Positions 49,192 to 58,079 are shown, counted from the stretch's first letter. The stretch is 64,000 bases of DNA from Phenylobacterium sp. LH3H17 (GCF_024298925.1 NZ_CP101283.1:1364001-1428000); one strand, 5' to 3'. The notes: a model not told the origin generated them from the letters alone. Program-made: numbers and translations.

Positions 49192-49986
49192 ATGGCTCAG
49201 GACACCCAACTGGCGGGCAAGACCGCCTTCGTCGCCGGCGGCTCCAGCGGGATCAATCTGGGGATCGCCAAGCGGTTCGCCGCGGCCGGGGCCAATGTGG
49301 TGCTGATCAGCCGCAGCCCGGAAAAAATCGAGGCCGCCGCCAAGGAGGTCTCCACCTTCGGCAAGCCCGCCATCGGCATCGCCGCCGACGTGCGCGACTA
49401 CGCCGCCGTCGAGGCCGCGCTGAAGCGCACCTTCGACGAGTTCGGCCCCATCGACATCGTGCTGTCGGGCGCGGCGGGGAATTTCGTCGCCCCGGCGCTG
49501 GGCATGAGCGCCAACGGCTTCAAGACCGTGGTCGACATCGACCTGATCGGCACCTTCAACGTGCTGCGCGCCTCGTTCGAGTTCCTGCGCCGGCCCGGCG
49601 CCTCGCTGATCTCGATCACCGCGGGACAGGCCGAGCGCGCCAGCCTGTTCCAGGCCCATGTCTGCGCCGCCAAGGCCGGGATCAACATGCTGACCAAGTG
49701 CCTGGCCCTGGAGTGGGGACCGGCCGGGGTGCGGGTGAACGCCATCTCGCCCGGGCCCATCGCCGACACCGAGGGCATGGCGCGGCTGGCCTCCACGCCG
49801 GAGGCCGAGGCGCGGGTGAAGGAGCGCAACCCGATGCGCCGCTACGGCACCAAGGACGAGATCGCCGACATGGCGCTGTTCCTGTCGTCGGACCAGGCCC
49901 GCTACGTCAACGGCGCCATCGTGCCGGTGGACGGGGGCAGCGGGGTGGGCGATGCTTCGGGCAACGCGCTGGCGAATTACGCCTGA
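49192..49986 (+). CDS. SDR family oxidoreductase, 2,4-dienoyl-CoA-reductase-like
   Basis: A 264-residue short-chain dehydrogenase with cofactor motif AFVAGGSSGINLGIAKRFAA, ISRSPEK (NADP-type), GAAGNFVAP and the Lys in HVCAAKAGINMLTK. The usual catalytic Tyr of YxxxK is replaced (HVCAAK), and SITAGQ carries the Ser position weakly. The INLGIA variant of the cofactor loop and the lost Tyr are typical of the peroxisomal-type 2,4-dienoyl-CoA reductase branch, suggesting a role in unsaturated fatty-acid beta-oxidation. Preceded by GGAGAGG. Confidence 0.85.
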   Translation: MAQDTQLAGKTAFVAGGSSGINLGIAKRFAAAGANVVLISRSPEKIEAAAKEVSTFGKPAIGIAADVRDYAAVEAALKRTFDEFGPIDIVLSGAAGNFVAPALGMSANGFKTVVDIDLIGTFNVLRASFEFLRRPGASLISITAGQAERASLFQAHVCAAKAGINMLTKCLALEWGPAGVRVNAISPGPIADTEGMARLASTPEAEARVKERNPMRRYGTKDEIADMALFLSSDQARYVNGAIVPVDGGSGVGDASGNALANYA

Positions 49987-50018
49987 GGCGCTGAAGGTTT
50001 TTCAGGGAAGCATTTGAA

Positions 50019-50717
50019 ATGAAGCTCTATTCCGGAGACTTGAGCCCGTATTCCGCCAAGGTGCGGATGCAGATCTACGCCAAGGGGATCTCCGACATCG
50101 AGATCGAACTGCCGCCAGGTTTCCTGACCGGGGAGTTCCACAAGGTCTCGCCGCTGGCGCGTATCCCGGTGCTGGACCTGGGCGGGGACGTGATCCCGGA
50201 ATCGGAGGTCATCAGCGAATATATCGAGGAGACCCACCCGACGCCGCGGCTGCTGGGCGCCACCCCGCGGGAGACGGCGGCCATCCGCACGGTCTCGCGG
50301 ATCGCCGACATCTACCTGATGAACAACATGTTCATGCTGGCCGGGCAGGGCCGCAAGTCCACCCGCGACCAGGGGGTCGTCGACCTGCTGAGCGGCCAGG
50401 TGCTCCGCGGGATCAAGGCGCTGGAGCACTATATCGGGACCGACGGCTTCGCGGTCTCGGGGCGGCTGACCCTGGCCGACTGCACCCTGGTCCCGGCCCT
50501 GTTCCTGGTGGAGAACGTGATCCCGACGGTGGGGGTGGAGAACCCGATCCCCGGCTCGCCCAAGGTTGCGGCCTACTGGGCCGCGATCTCGAAGAACGAG
50601 CACGCCGCCCGCACCCTGGTGGAGCTGCATCGCGGGCTGGAGGAGCGCCGCGCCCTGATCGCCAAGATGGCGGCCAAGGCCCAGGCCGCCGAGACCAAGG
50701 CGTCCGAGACGGCCTAG
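50019..50717 (+). CDS. glutathione S-transferase family protein
   Basis: A 232-residue GST: SGDLSPYSAKVRMQIYAKG, ARIPVLDLGGDVIPESEVISEY (glutathione-binding Glu-Ser) and C-terminal helical domain with VSGRLTLADCTLVPALF. It has an Ala/Lys-rich helix at the end (KMAAKAQAAETKAS). It lies 32 bases after the SDR gene and is probably co-transcribed. Its stop shares CTAG with the stop of the convergent small gene. Substrate unknown. Confidence 0.9.
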   Translation: MKLYSGDLSPYSAKVRMQIYAKGISDIEIELPPGFLTGEFHKVSPLARIPVLDLGGDVIPESEVISEYIEETHPTPRLLGATPRETAAIRTVSRIADIYLMNNMFMLAGQGRKSTRDQGVVDLLSGQVLRGIKALEHYIGTDGFAVSGRLTLADCTLVPALFLVENVIPTVGVENPIPGSPKVAAYWAAISKNEHAARTLVELHRGLEERRALIAKMAAKAQAAETKASETA

Positions 50718-50902
50718 GCCGTGCCGGCGGTTCCCCGCCGCTGGCGGGGGGCCACCGCGAAAACATGGATGGCGGCGGACTCGGCCTCGGGACGGGAGGG
50801 GGCGAAGCCGCCGGCCACCAGTTCGCCGTCGGCGTCGAACACCCGCCAGCGCCAGTCGGTGTCGGCCTGGTCGATGGCGTAGGCCAGCATCGGGTCGCCC
50901 AT
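50714..50902 (-). CDS. 62-residue hypothetical protein
   Basis: Starts MGDPMLAYAIDQADTDWRWR (second Met at residue 5) and continues with VFDADGELVAGG, a beta hairpin ending in a Pro/Glu-rich helix region. This looks like the small 'YAID..W.W.VFD..G..VA.G.A' proteins common in Caulobacterales and related bacteria. No function known. It converges on the GST gene. Confidence 0.6.
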   Translation of the reverse strand: MGDPMLAYAIDQADTDWRWRVFDADGELVAGGFAPSRPEAESAAIHVFAVAPRQRRGTAGTA

Positions 50903-51020
50903 ATTCCCCTCCGGTCACCCCGTCGGCCCGTATCAGAACGGGACCGCGAAGGCTGAAGCGAGCAAACACCGGGCCGGGTCGCCTTGGCGGCGCCGGGCGG
51001 CTATAGAGCCAAGGCGGTCA

Positions 51021-51059
51021 GCGGGCGTGGCGGAACTGGTAGACGCACCGGACTTAAAA
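51021..51059 (+). pseudogene. 5' half of a tRNA-Leu(UAA) gene, broken after the anticodon loop
   Basis: GCGGGCG (acceptor), the D-arm GGCGGAACTGGTAGACGC, stem CCGGA and loop CTTAAAA are all present, then the sequence leaves the tRNA pattern (GCGAAAAG). It agrees with an intronless tRNA-Leu(UAA) up to position 38. Its first anticodon-stem base is C (51048); the complete gene at 52746 has A. It is therefore a displaced half gene, the left boundary of an insertion. Confidence 0.85.
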
Positions 51060-51425
51060 GCGAAAAGCCGCCAAAAAAGTCCAATAAAATCAATAACGTA
51101 ATGGAATTCTGGCCTTTACACACTGCTAGCACAATTCGGCTGGATTCCCGGCGGAGGCCGTCGAGGCAAGGAAAGGCCCTCCAAAATCGGACTTTTCGCT
51201 GGAAAATCGGACGAAATGTCTGATTATTCTTTTGATAGATCAGTAGGTTAGACCTAAATTGTCCTTGCACATTTTGATGCACACTGCCTTGAAAGCGAGG
51301 CTTTTTCGCGACGATTAACGTTCAGCCAGCGCCTAGCCGACCATAACGTGTGGGTTGGTTAAATTTCACGTGAGGGTTGAGATTTTCGCGGTCAGAATCC
51401 GGCCGACGCAGGTGGCGTTGAGAGC
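51060..51425. other. 366-base AT-rich stretch with possible integrase arm-type sites
   Basis: Clearly less GC-rich than the chromosome on its left. AAAATCGGAC occurs twice, at 51183-51192 and 51203-51212, exactly 20 bases (two helical turns) apart, a spacing expected of arm-type recombinase sites. No gene supported. It also carries the promoter region of the integrase gene. Confidence 0.4.
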
Positions 51426-52694
51426 ATGGCTGACCAGAAAATCACCCTCGTGGACGGCAAGGTTCACGTCTATCGGCGAGCGAACAGCCGCTTCTGGCAG
51501 TGCGCCACATACCTGAGCGGGTACAACCACCGCGTCTCGACGAAGCACGAAAATCTGCATCTCGCCCAAGCCTTCGCTCGCGACTGGTACATGGATCTCT
51601 ACGCTGAGGACCGACTTAGACGACGGGGTGCCGCGGCCGAGGCCGGCGGCGGCGAGGATGCGGTGGTCGGCGCGAAGGTGTCGCCGCCCAGTCGGGTTTC
51701 AGGGCCGACCTTCCGGCAAGCCGCCGAAGTGTTCCTCGCAGAATTCCCGGTGATGACGCTTGGCGAACGCAATGAGAAATATGTGGATGGCAAGGCGCTG
51801 CAGCTTCGGGTGCATCTGCTGCCCTTCTTTGGCGACAAGCCGATCAAACGTGTGACGGCCGGGCTCATTCAAGAGTACCGCGTCCACCGGATGACCTCCC
51901 GGCTGGACCGGGACGGCAAACCGATGCGGCCCTCAAGAAGTACGCTGCACAAGGAGATCGTCGTCCTGCGGCAGGTGTTGAAGACGGCCAATCGCAAGGG
52001 CTGGATCGAAGCGCTTCCCGACATGTCGACGCCCTACATGACATCCGGGAAAGTCACCCATCGGGCCTGGTTCTCGCCGGAGGAGTACAAGCTACTCTAC
52101 GAAGCCACGCGCGCCCGCGCCAAGTCGCCGAAGAGCGAGCGCTGGCGCGGCGAATGCGAGACCTTCCACGACTATGTGCTCTTCATGGTCAACACCGGTC
52201 TGCGACCAGATGAAGCTTCGCGGCTTCAATTTCGCGACGTTTCCGTCGTGGTCGACGAGGCGACTGGCCAACGGATCCTGGAGATCGAGGTCCGCGGGAA
52301 GCGGGGCGTCGGCTATTGCAAGAGCATGACCGGCGCGGTGCTGCCGTTCCAGCGCGTGATGAAGCGTAACGCGGGACAACCCACCGATCTGGTCTTTGGC
52401 CGAGTGCAGCGGGAATTGCTCAATGCCGTGCTCGGCGAACTTGGCCTCAAACACGATCGGGATGGCGCTCTGCGCACCGCCTACAGCCTTCGGCACACCT
52501 ACATCTGCATGCGACTGATGGAAGGCGCCGACATCTACCAGATCGCCAAGAACTGCCGGACCAGCGTCGAGATGATCGAGCGGTTCTACGCCGCGCATAT
52601 CAAGAACCGCCTCGACGCGGCGGCGATCAACGTGCGCAAACCCAAGCCGGCCAAACGGCCGGCGCGCGAGGGCAGGGCGGCGCACGCCGCCTGA
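51426..52694 (+). CDS. tyrosine-type site-specific recombinase/integrase
   Basis: A 422-residue recombinase: an N-terminal arm-binding region, a SAM-like core-binding domain (residues about 95-200: FRQAAEVFLAEFPVMTLGER), and a catalytic domain with Arg I in VNTGLRPDEASRLQFRD, the Arg II region YSLRHTYICMRL, and the nucleophilic Tyr in IERFYAAHI. The conserved His three residues before Arg II is Tyr here, a substitution found in some tRNA-site integrases. It points toward the intron-bearing tRNA-Leu gene 50 bases downstream. Composition is less GC-rich than the flanks. Confidence 0.92.
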   Translation: MADQKITLVDGKVHVYRRANSRFWQCATYLSGYNHRVSTKHENLHLAQAFARDWYMDLYAEDRLRRRGAAAEAGGGEDAVVGAKVSPPSRVSGPTFRQAAEVFLAEFPVMTLGERNEKYVDGKALQLRVHLLPFFGDKPIKRVTAGLIQEYRVHRMTSRLDRDGKPMRPSRSTLHKEIVVLRQVLKTANRKGWIEALPDMSTPYMTSGKVTHRAWFSPEEYKLLYEATRARAKSPKSERWRGECETFHDYVLFMVNTGLRPDEASRLQFRDVSVVVDEATGQRILEIEVRGKRGVGYCKSMTGAVLPFQRVMKRNAGQPTDLVFGRVQRELLNAVLGELGLKHDRDGALRTAYSLRHTYICMRLMEGADIYQIAKNCRTSVEMIERFYAAHIKNRLDAAAINVRKPKPAKRPAREGRAAHAA

Positions 52695-52745
52695 CCCGCG
52701 CCTTGGAGATCGGAGCCGGGATGGCTATACAGCCGGCACGGCAAT

Positions 52746-53052
52746 GCGGGCGTGGCGGAACTGGTAGACGCAACGGACTTAAGCCGACGATTGAGTGCGC
52801 CGGGGGAAATCCCGGATGTAGAACCGCTCAAATTCGGGGAACCCTGTCAGATGGCGATCCCGAGCCAAGCCCCATCCCGGGGAAGGTGTAGAGACTAGAC
52901 GGGCGGCGCCTAAGGCTTCTCAGGCTATGGCGAAGGGATAGTCCAGACCACGAACGGCTTCTCACGACGGAGCCGGCGGCCAAAGCCGAAGTGGTACGAA
53001 AATCCGTAGGGCCGAGAGGCTCGTGCCGGTTCGACCCCGGCCGCCCGCACCA
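52746..53052 (+). tRNA. tRNA-Leu(UAA) gene interrupted by a group I intron, CCA encoded
   Basis: Exon 1 is 52746-52780 and exon 2 is 52999-53052. Joined, they give an acceptor stem GCGGGCG/CGCCCGC, anticodon stem ACGGA/TCCGT, loop CTTAAAA (anticodon TAA), a variable arm, T-stem GCCGG/CCGGC and genomic CCA. The intron sits after the first anticodon base U34, the position used by cyanobacterial and plastid tRNA-Leu introns. Confidence 0.93.
52781..52998 (+). ncRNA. 218-nt group I (IC3-like) self-splicing intron in tRNA-Leu(UAA)
   Basis: P1 is visible: exon ACTT plus intron AA (52777-52782) pairs with TTGAGT at 52791-52796, placing the required U-G wobble exactly at the 5' splice site. The conserved core follows in order: P element AATTCGGGGAACC (52831), Q ATCCCGAGCCAAGCC (52857), R GTGTAGAGACTAGACGG (52887) and S AAGGGATAGTCC (52933). 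The intron ends in G (52998). No ORF inside. It resembles the small introns of cyanobacterial tRNA-Leu and Azoarcus tRNA-Ile. Confidence 0.93.
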
Positions 53053-53193
53053 TGTGTTCAACGACTGATTTCGGCTCAAGTGGGACCTTGCGGACGTCCG
53101 CTTCCAGTCGACAGCCCTTGTTAAAGATCGGGCGTTTCAGAGCAGTCTGAACGAGGTCATTGCGCTGAGAACAATACGGGCCGATTGATAGCC

Positions 53194-56100
53194 ATGGCCA
53201 AGCCACGATCAACTTCACGCGGCCAAGCTGCGGGGGCTCGCCCGTTGGCCGCAAAGGCCCCGTCGGGCGGCGGTCGGATCGATAGCGACCCAGGACGTGT
53301 TCGCCATCTGATCGTAGGAATCGGCGCCTCGGCCGGCGGCCTCGACGCCTTCCGGTCGTTCTTTTCTGAGATGCCGACTGATAGCGGTATGGCCTTCGTG
53401 TTGGTCCAGCATCTGGACCCGGACTACAAAAGCGCCCTGGCCGAAATCATTGGCGAATGCACTGCGATGCCCGTGGTGAAGGCCACCGACGGAACCATCG
53501 CCGCTCCGAACACCGTCGCCGTCATTCCTCAAAACGCCATCCTGAAGATCGAGGGGGGCGTGTTGCGTGTCGCTCTCCCGGAGACGCCGACGGCACGGCG
53601 ATTATCCATCGACACCTTTCTTGTGTCGCTGGCCGAAGATCAGGGTGAAAACGCCGTCGGGATCATCCTGTCGGGCTTTGGGAACGACGGGACGCTCGGG
53701 ATCGAAGCAATTAAGGAAGGCGGAGGGCTAACGCTCAGCGAAGCCACGTTCGACCACCGCGCAAAGTTCGGCATGCCGCAGAGCGCCACCGCCGGCGGCT
53801 TCGTCGACTACGTCCTCCAGCCCCGGGAGATGCCGGCACGGCTGTTGGAGTACCGTGACTTCAAAGCCAAAAATTCGATCCAAGGCTTGGCGGAAACCGC
53901 CGAGCCAGGCCGGGTCAATCACCTGTTGAACATTTGCGCGGTGCTGAATAGCCGCCTGGGCCGCGATTTTGCGCAATACAAGTCCAGCACGCTGATGCGT
54001 CGCGTTCGTCGGCGAATGCAGGTGCTCCATATCGAGGACCCCGCGGAATATATCGCCCAGCTACGCAGTCTACCGAATGAACCTGACCTCCTGTTCCGGG
54101 AAATCCTAATCGGCGTGACCCGTTTTTTCCGCGACCCCGCCATGTTTGATGCCTTGGCCGCGACCGTCTTGCCGGATTTGATCGCCAAGGGCGGGGCCGA
54201 CGAACCAATCCGCGTGTGGGTTGCCGGCTGCGCGACGGGCGAGGAGGCCTATTCCCTCGCCATCCTGTTCCGAGAAGCGCTGTCGCAAGCGGAATCCCCT
54301 CGGAAGGTCACGATCTTCGCCACCGATATTGATGATCGTGCAATCACGTTCGCCCGAGCCGGCCTCTACACCGATACAATTGAGGCGGATACCACGGCCG
54401 TCCGGCTAGAGCAGCACTTCTGCAAAGAGGGTCAACGATATCGGGTCGCTAAACACATTCGCGACATGTGTGTTTTCTCAGCCCACGATCTCATCAAAGA
54501 TCCGCCCTTCTCGAGACTTGACATGGTGTCGTGTCGAAACTTGCTAATCTATTTTGAATCCCCACTGCAACAACGGGTTATGTCAACCTTCCACTATGGG
54601 CTCAAAGCCAATGGTCTACTTTGGCTCGGTCCATCTGAGACAATCGCCGCAAGTGGGCGCCTGTTTAAAGCGTTTGACAAGAGTAGCAGGATTTTCAGGC
54701 GGCTCGACGTCGCCGCAGGAATCCCGCGGCCCAGGTCAAGCAGCCGAATGATCGCGGCCTCTGCCGCCCCGCGAAGCGCTGATGCCGACAGCATCGATGC
54801 CCAAGCCACACGGATGATGGCGCAGTACGCGCCGGCCTATATCGTTTTCGACGGCCAGCACGAGATTCAGAGGTTCTCGGGACCGGTCGAGAAATTCATG
54901 CAGCCAGTAAGCGGTAGCGCCAGCCTGAACCTCTTTCGGATGCTGCACGCCTAGTTGCGGTCGCCCGTACGTAACCTCGTTCGCAAAGCCCTTGAGCAGG
55001 GACAGCCGGCCCGGGAGCTCGTCACCTTTCAGGTCGCCGGCCAAGCGCACACCATAAACCTCATCGCCGAACCGATGGCGGAGCCGGTTGGGGGGCAGCG
55101 CTGTCTACTGCTTGCGTTTCAGGAGCTGCACTCAACCGCCTCATCAGTCGTTCTCGAAAAGCCTGATCACACCATCGCTTCTGTAGATCCCGATCACGGC
55201 GAACTGCTCGCGGCGCGCGAGAAGCTTCAGACCATCACCGAGGAACTCGAGACGGCAAACGAGGAATTGCAGAGCTCCAACGAGGAGTTTCAATCCGTCA
55301 ACGAGGAACTGCACTCGACGGTTGAGGAGCTTGAGACTTCGAAGGAAGAGCTGTCTTCTATCAATGAAGAGCTCCAAACCGTCAACGCTGAGCTGAATAA
55401 TCGGGCGGATAGTCTTGTACGGTCCAATAGCGACCTCACCAACCTCTTCGACAGTACGTCCATCGCGACACTATTTCTCGACAACGGATCACATATTCGG
55501 AGATTTACCCCGGCGATCACCGAGATTTTCAACGTTCGTGAAGGGGATGAAGGTCGCCTCATCAGCGATTTCTCATCCCGCCTTGCCGGCTCGGCCCTGA
55601 CTCAGGACATCGCCACGGTGCTGCGTGACTTGGGTTCGATCGAACGCGAAGCGGAGTCCGAGGATGGCGCCGCGACCTATCTGGTCCGTGTGAAGCCATA
55701 CCGCGACCTCAACAATGTGATCGACGGCGTCGTCATCACGCTGATCGACATTTCGGAACGCAAGACGCTGGAGCGCGACCAAGCCCACCTTGCCGCCATT
55801 GTCGCTTCGTCCGAGGACGCGATCGTCAGCCACGATCTTGAGGGTACGATCACAAGCTGGAACGCCGGCGCGGAGAAGATCTACGGCTATACGGCGAGCG
55901 AAATGATCGGGCAGCCGATGTCGACCCTGCTGGATGACGTGCAGATCGACGAATGGCCGGAAAATCTGGCCCGCCTGCGGCAGGGGGAGCCGATCACCGA
56001 CATCGACATCAGCCGGGTCACTAAGGGCGACCGGGTGATCTACGTCTCCCTGAACATTTCACCGATGCGCGATGCGCAAGGCGTCATCATTGGAGCCTCG

Positions 56101-56787
56101 GCCGTCGCGCGCGACATCGCCATGCGAAAACTCGCGGAAGAGCGGGCCAAGATGCTGATGGCCGAACTCGATCACCGGGTGAAAAACATCCTGGCCGTGG
56201 TCTCGTCAGTGGTGACCCAAACGCTCAAGGCGGGCGGGACAGTCGAGACGGCTCGGGCCGAGATCGAGGGGCGGATTCAGGCAATTTCGCGCGCGCATGC
56301 GCTCTTGACCGAACTCGGCGGCGTCGAAGGTTCCTTGCGCGAACTGGTCGCGACGGAGCTACGCCCTTATGAGCATCGCGCGAACGTCACGATGTCGGGC
56401 GACGATGTCATTCTCTCATCAAACGCCAACTTGAGCATGGCTTTGGCCGTCCACGAGTTAGCGACCAATTCCGCCAAGTATGGCTCCCTCTCGACCGAGG
56501 AGGGGCATCTCGAAGTCACCTGGTGCGTTAGGGGAACGGACGCAGAATCGGAGCTTGAGGTCATGTGGTTGGAAACCGGCGGCCCGCCTGTAGCGCCGCC
56601 CTCGCGCCGAGGCTTCGGGACAAAGCTGATCGAGCTGAGCTTGGTTCGTGGACTGAATGCTAAGGTGAACCGTGAATTCCTGGAAACAGGGGTTCGATGT
56701 GAGATTTCCGTGCCGCTCACCGACACCATTGGTCGCATTCGTCTTGTCGCTAAATCCGGAGACGCTTCAGGATTTGCAACGACGTGA
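53194..56787 (+). pseudogene. CheB-CheR-PAS-HWE histidine kinase gene split by an in-frame TAG
   Basis: Two consecutive open frames in the same phase, 53194-54954 (587 residues) and 54955-56787 (611 codons), are separated only by the TAG at 54952. Part 1: CheB methylesterase domain (IVGIGASAGGLDAFRSFF; QHLDPD; SGFGNDGTLGIEAIKEGGG) then CheR methyltransferase (SRLGRDFAQYKSSTLMRRV; VWVAGCATGEEAYSLAI; DIDDRAITFARAGLY; SCRNLLIYFE) and the start of a PAS domain. Part 2: the rest of PAS, a coiled coil of repeated EELETANEELQSSNEE type, two PAS units, and an HWE kinase (ELDHRVKNILAVVSS; NSAKYGSLS; GFGTKLIELS). Homologues are single proteins, so the TAG looks like a GAG-to-TAG nonsense change. A TTG right after the stop could restart translation. 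Composition is less GC-rich than the chromosome core. Confidence 0.85.
54952..54954 (+). other. in-frame amber codon inside the sensor gene
   Basis: GCC-TAG-TTG-CGG falls at the point where homologous chains usually read 'A-(E/D)-L-R'. Domain continuity on both sides, with no frame change and no intervening bases, argues for a single substitution rather than two genes. Confidence 0.8.
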
Positions 56788-57155
56788 CGAAATTTAGAGT
56801 GCTTGTCGTCGAAGACGAGCCACTGATTGGAATGGATATCGAGGACGCAATCGAAGAGATGGGTCATGAAGTCGTCGGCCCGATCGCCGAACTCGATGAG
56901 GCTCTGGATATCGCGTCGAACGCGGCGCTGGAGTGCGCGATCCTCGATATCAACATCCGTGGCGGCCATGCCTATCCGGTGGCCGATATGCTCCGGAAAC
57001 GCGGCTTGCCGATGCTGCTATTGAGTAGCTATGGCGAGCATTCCCTGCCAGAGCGACTGCACAAAGAAGCCCGCCTCCCCAAGCCCTTCACCTCCGCACA
57101 GCTCGAGAAGGAAATACGGGACTTATGCACCCGGGCCATAAGCTGCAGTCAGTAG
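56784..57155 (+). CDS. single-domain response regulator
   Basis: A 123-residue receiver from the GTG at 56784 (GTGA overlap with the kinase stop). VVEDEPLIGMDIEDAIEEMGH, CAILDINIRGGHAYPVAD, LLLSSYGEH and RLPKPFTSAQ give the acidic pocket, phospho-acceptor and Lys. This type, with 'DEPLI.MDIE..', regularly partners HWE kinases. If the kinase is inactivated by the TAG, this receiver may be orphaned. Confidence 0.9.
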   Translation: MTKFRVLVVEDEPLIGMDIEDAIEEMGHEVVGPIAELDEALDIASNAALECAILDINIRGGHAYPVADMLRKRGLPMLLLSSYGEHSLPERLHKEARLPKPFTSAQLEKEIRDLCTRAISCSQ

Positions 57156-57277
57156 AAGGCTGATTGAGCTACGAAATCGATGGACGCCTCGCGGGCAGTT
57201 CCTTGAAGCGAGATAATCTGTCGTAGCCATTGCGGTCGCGGCAAGGTTATCTTGCCGGTTAAGAGATGGGCTCAGCC

Positions 57278-57859
57278 ATGGCTAAAGACTTCCCCATCGT
57301 TTGTGTAGGTGGCTCCGCTGGCGGTCTCGACGCTTACACACGCCTCCTGAAAAACTTGCCCGCCGACCTAGGCGTGGCGATCGTCATCGTAAATCACCTC
57401 CGGACCGTCGCGACGCGGTTGCACCATATTCTTCCGAACTACACGCCCATGCCGGTGGAGTTGATTTCGGACAGGCTGGTCGTCCGGCCGAATTGCGTTT
57501 TCATCATTCCGGAAAAACGTGATCTCCATGTCCTCGACGGCGAGTTTCGACTTGAGCCGATCTCAAAGCCAAGGGGTTGGCCTGACGTCATCACAGTCTT
57601 TCTGCGCTCACTGACTGAGAACTGGTCCGGCCAGCTGATCGCGGTCATCGTCTCTGGATATGATGGAGACGGGGCGGCGGCGTTGTGCGGTATAAGGGAC
57701 GTTGGGGGCATCACGATCGCCCAGAAGCTCGAGACGGCTATTCAGCCTGACATGCCGCAGAGCGCCATCGCCTCCGGTTGCGTCGACTTCATTCTTTCGC
57801 CTGAAGAGATCGCACAGGAAGTAAGGCGGATAGCGGCCCGCGACCCGTCGATCCCTTAA
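57278..57859 (+). CDS. stand-alone CheB-type methylesterase domain protein
   Basis: A 193-residue protein (ATG at 57278; 57266 also possible) consisting of a CheB catalytic domain without receiver: nucleophile in CVGGSAGGLDAYTRLL (Ser), VNHL (His), PDMPQSAIASGCVDFIL and the Asp in SGYDGDGAAALCG. Such domains remove methyl or amide groups from chemoreceptors or act on the CheR-modified target of the adjacent fusion protein. It closes the chemosensory-like cluster; composition is still below the regional GC level. Confidence 0.88.
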   Translation: MAKDFPIVCVGGSAGGLDAYTRLLKNLPADLGVAIVIVNHLRTVATRLHHILPNYTPMPVELISDRLVVRPNCVFIIPEKRDLHVLDGEFRLEPISKPRGWPDVITVFLRSLTENWSGQLIAVIVSGYDGDGAAALCGIRDVGGITIAQKLETAIQPDMPQSAIASGCVDFILSPEEIAQEVRRIAARDPSIP

Positions 57860-58079
57860 GACCTCGCTCCACCCGACCATGGGAAAGTCACGACCGTTCC
57901 TCCACACGGTCGTCCTCCTTTCAAGGAGCCCGAGGTCCGCATACCGGGCAGAAAGAAGGGCAGGTTCTAGCGCAGTTCATAGGGCGGGCTTAGAGCCCGG
58001 TTATTGGTCGGTGGTGCGGCAAACCCGCAGCCCGGTCAACGGCCCCCCGGCGGGACGATACGGGCTCGCGTCCAGGGCG

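Larger units (their letters stand above)
51021..52782 (+). mobile_element. integrase-bearing insertion in tRNA-Leu, bounded by 37-bp direct repeats
   Basis: The 37-base repeats 51021-51057 and 52746-52782 (one mismatch) are 1,725 bases apart and enclose a tyrosine recombinase gene. The repeats are tRNA-Leu 5' halves, so this looks like attL/attR of an element inserted at the tRNA. The real element may be larger and run through the chemotaxis-like genes to about 57.9 kb, because the atypical composition continues that far. Confidence 0.6.

Noticed and set aside
51021..51059. Functional tRNA gene at the left boundary
   Set aside because: Only the 5' half is present; no matching 3' half, variable arm or T-arm follows.
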